Shown piece by piece: positions 35,589-35,699 of a stretch of 35,699 bases of DNA. Below the pieces are notes generated by a model. The model ran no database searches. It saw only the letters and a program-made list of their open reading frames with translations, and was not told the DNA's origin. The stretch covers positions 1 through 35,699 of the forward strand of contig NZ_JABRVQ010000030.1 of NCBI RefSeq assembly GCF_013248965.1, in the 5' to 3' direction. The DNA is from Psychrobacter okhotskensis. Its GTDB lineage: Bacteria > Pseudomonadota > Gammaproteobacteria > Pseudomonadales > Moraxellaceae. Position 1 is the stretch's first letter, and each line of letters opens with the position of its first letter. Both the position numbers and the translations under genes were made by a program.

Positions 35589-35699
35589 TAGGGCGTGTTG
35601 AACATTCACAAATAGGCACTGCTGATTGCTAAAATGGTTTCATACAAGGCGCAAGTCGACGATAATGTTAACACCTTAGCTAGACTTGCAACGCAGTAT
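35589..35699. repeat. Left arm of a large palindromic, IS/MITE-like repeat cut by the window edge
   Basis: It starts AGGGCGTGTTGAACATTC, a terminus-like sequence. GCAAGTC (35651-35657) is inverted as GACTTGC (35683-35689), with ATAC (35642-35645) and GTAT (35696-35699) flanking outward, so the window ends at the start of the second arm. The layout suggests a near-symmetric element with ends like those of IS5-type insertion sequences; no transposase is visible. Bases 35354-35588 upstream hold no supported gene. Confidence 0.5.

Overview
The window looks like a chromosomal segment of a Gram-negative gammaproteobacterium, most likely Psychrobacter or a close Moraxellaceae relative. This is an inference from gene content and protein character, not from a database search. 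Supporting signs are the divergent bamD / rluD-pgeF arrangement, a dnaG-rpoD pair without rpsU directly upstream, a class Ia nrdA/nrdB plus ferredoxin locus, moderate GC, and core proteins with polar or acidic low-complexity inserts. Most genes are housekeeping. The accessory content lies at the left edge and between nrdA and nrdB.

Left part (1-4.9 kb): the window opens in the 3' end of an IS30-family transposase, followed by the truncated tail of an unidentified gene. A minus-strand cluster follows, in transcription order: a membrane-anchored triheme cytochrome c, a Tat-type exported flavin amine oxidase, and a monoheme cytochrome c lipoprotein. Together they look like a periplasmic amine dehydrogenase that passes electrons to cytochrome c instead of O2. 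A 41-residue lipoprotein gene with a strong terminator comes next.

Central part (5-20.8 kb): flavodoxin-like protein, pgeF, rluD, divergent bamD, a lipoprotein-type alkaline phosphatase, dnaG, rpoD, a YbeD/DUF493 protein and nrdA. DnaG, RluD, RpoD and BamD all carry unusual low-complexity segments. Two inverted CAATATAG/CTATATTG half-sites upstream of nrdA could be regulatory, with NrdR as one candidate regulator.

nrdA-nrdB interval (20.8-23.4 kb): four genes separate the two ribonucleotide reductase subunits. They are an AT-rich KAP-family P-loop NTPase, a Phd/YefM-type antitoxin overlapping a RelE/ParE-type toxin, and an unrecognised protein whose N-terminus resembles DUF104/AbrB-like antitoxins. 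This is the best candidate in the window for an undescribed accessory (defence or addiction) module. nrdB and the YfaE-like ferredoxin follow and end at a bidirectional terminator.

Right part (25-35.7 kb): a DegS/AlgW-like envelope protease, a NIF3/DUF34 protein, and a 1 kb gene-free stretch with an eight-copy CTTAGT hexamer array and a possible small RNA. Then come two lytic transglycosylases (an MltF-like protein with a reduced solute-binding domain, and an MltD-like protein with seven LysM repeats), a small NTF2-like periplasmic protein and a CNNM/CorC-type membrane protein. The last ~110 bases look like one arm of a large palindromic, IS/MITE-like repeat cut by the window edge. No tRNA, rRNA or CRISPR array was seen.
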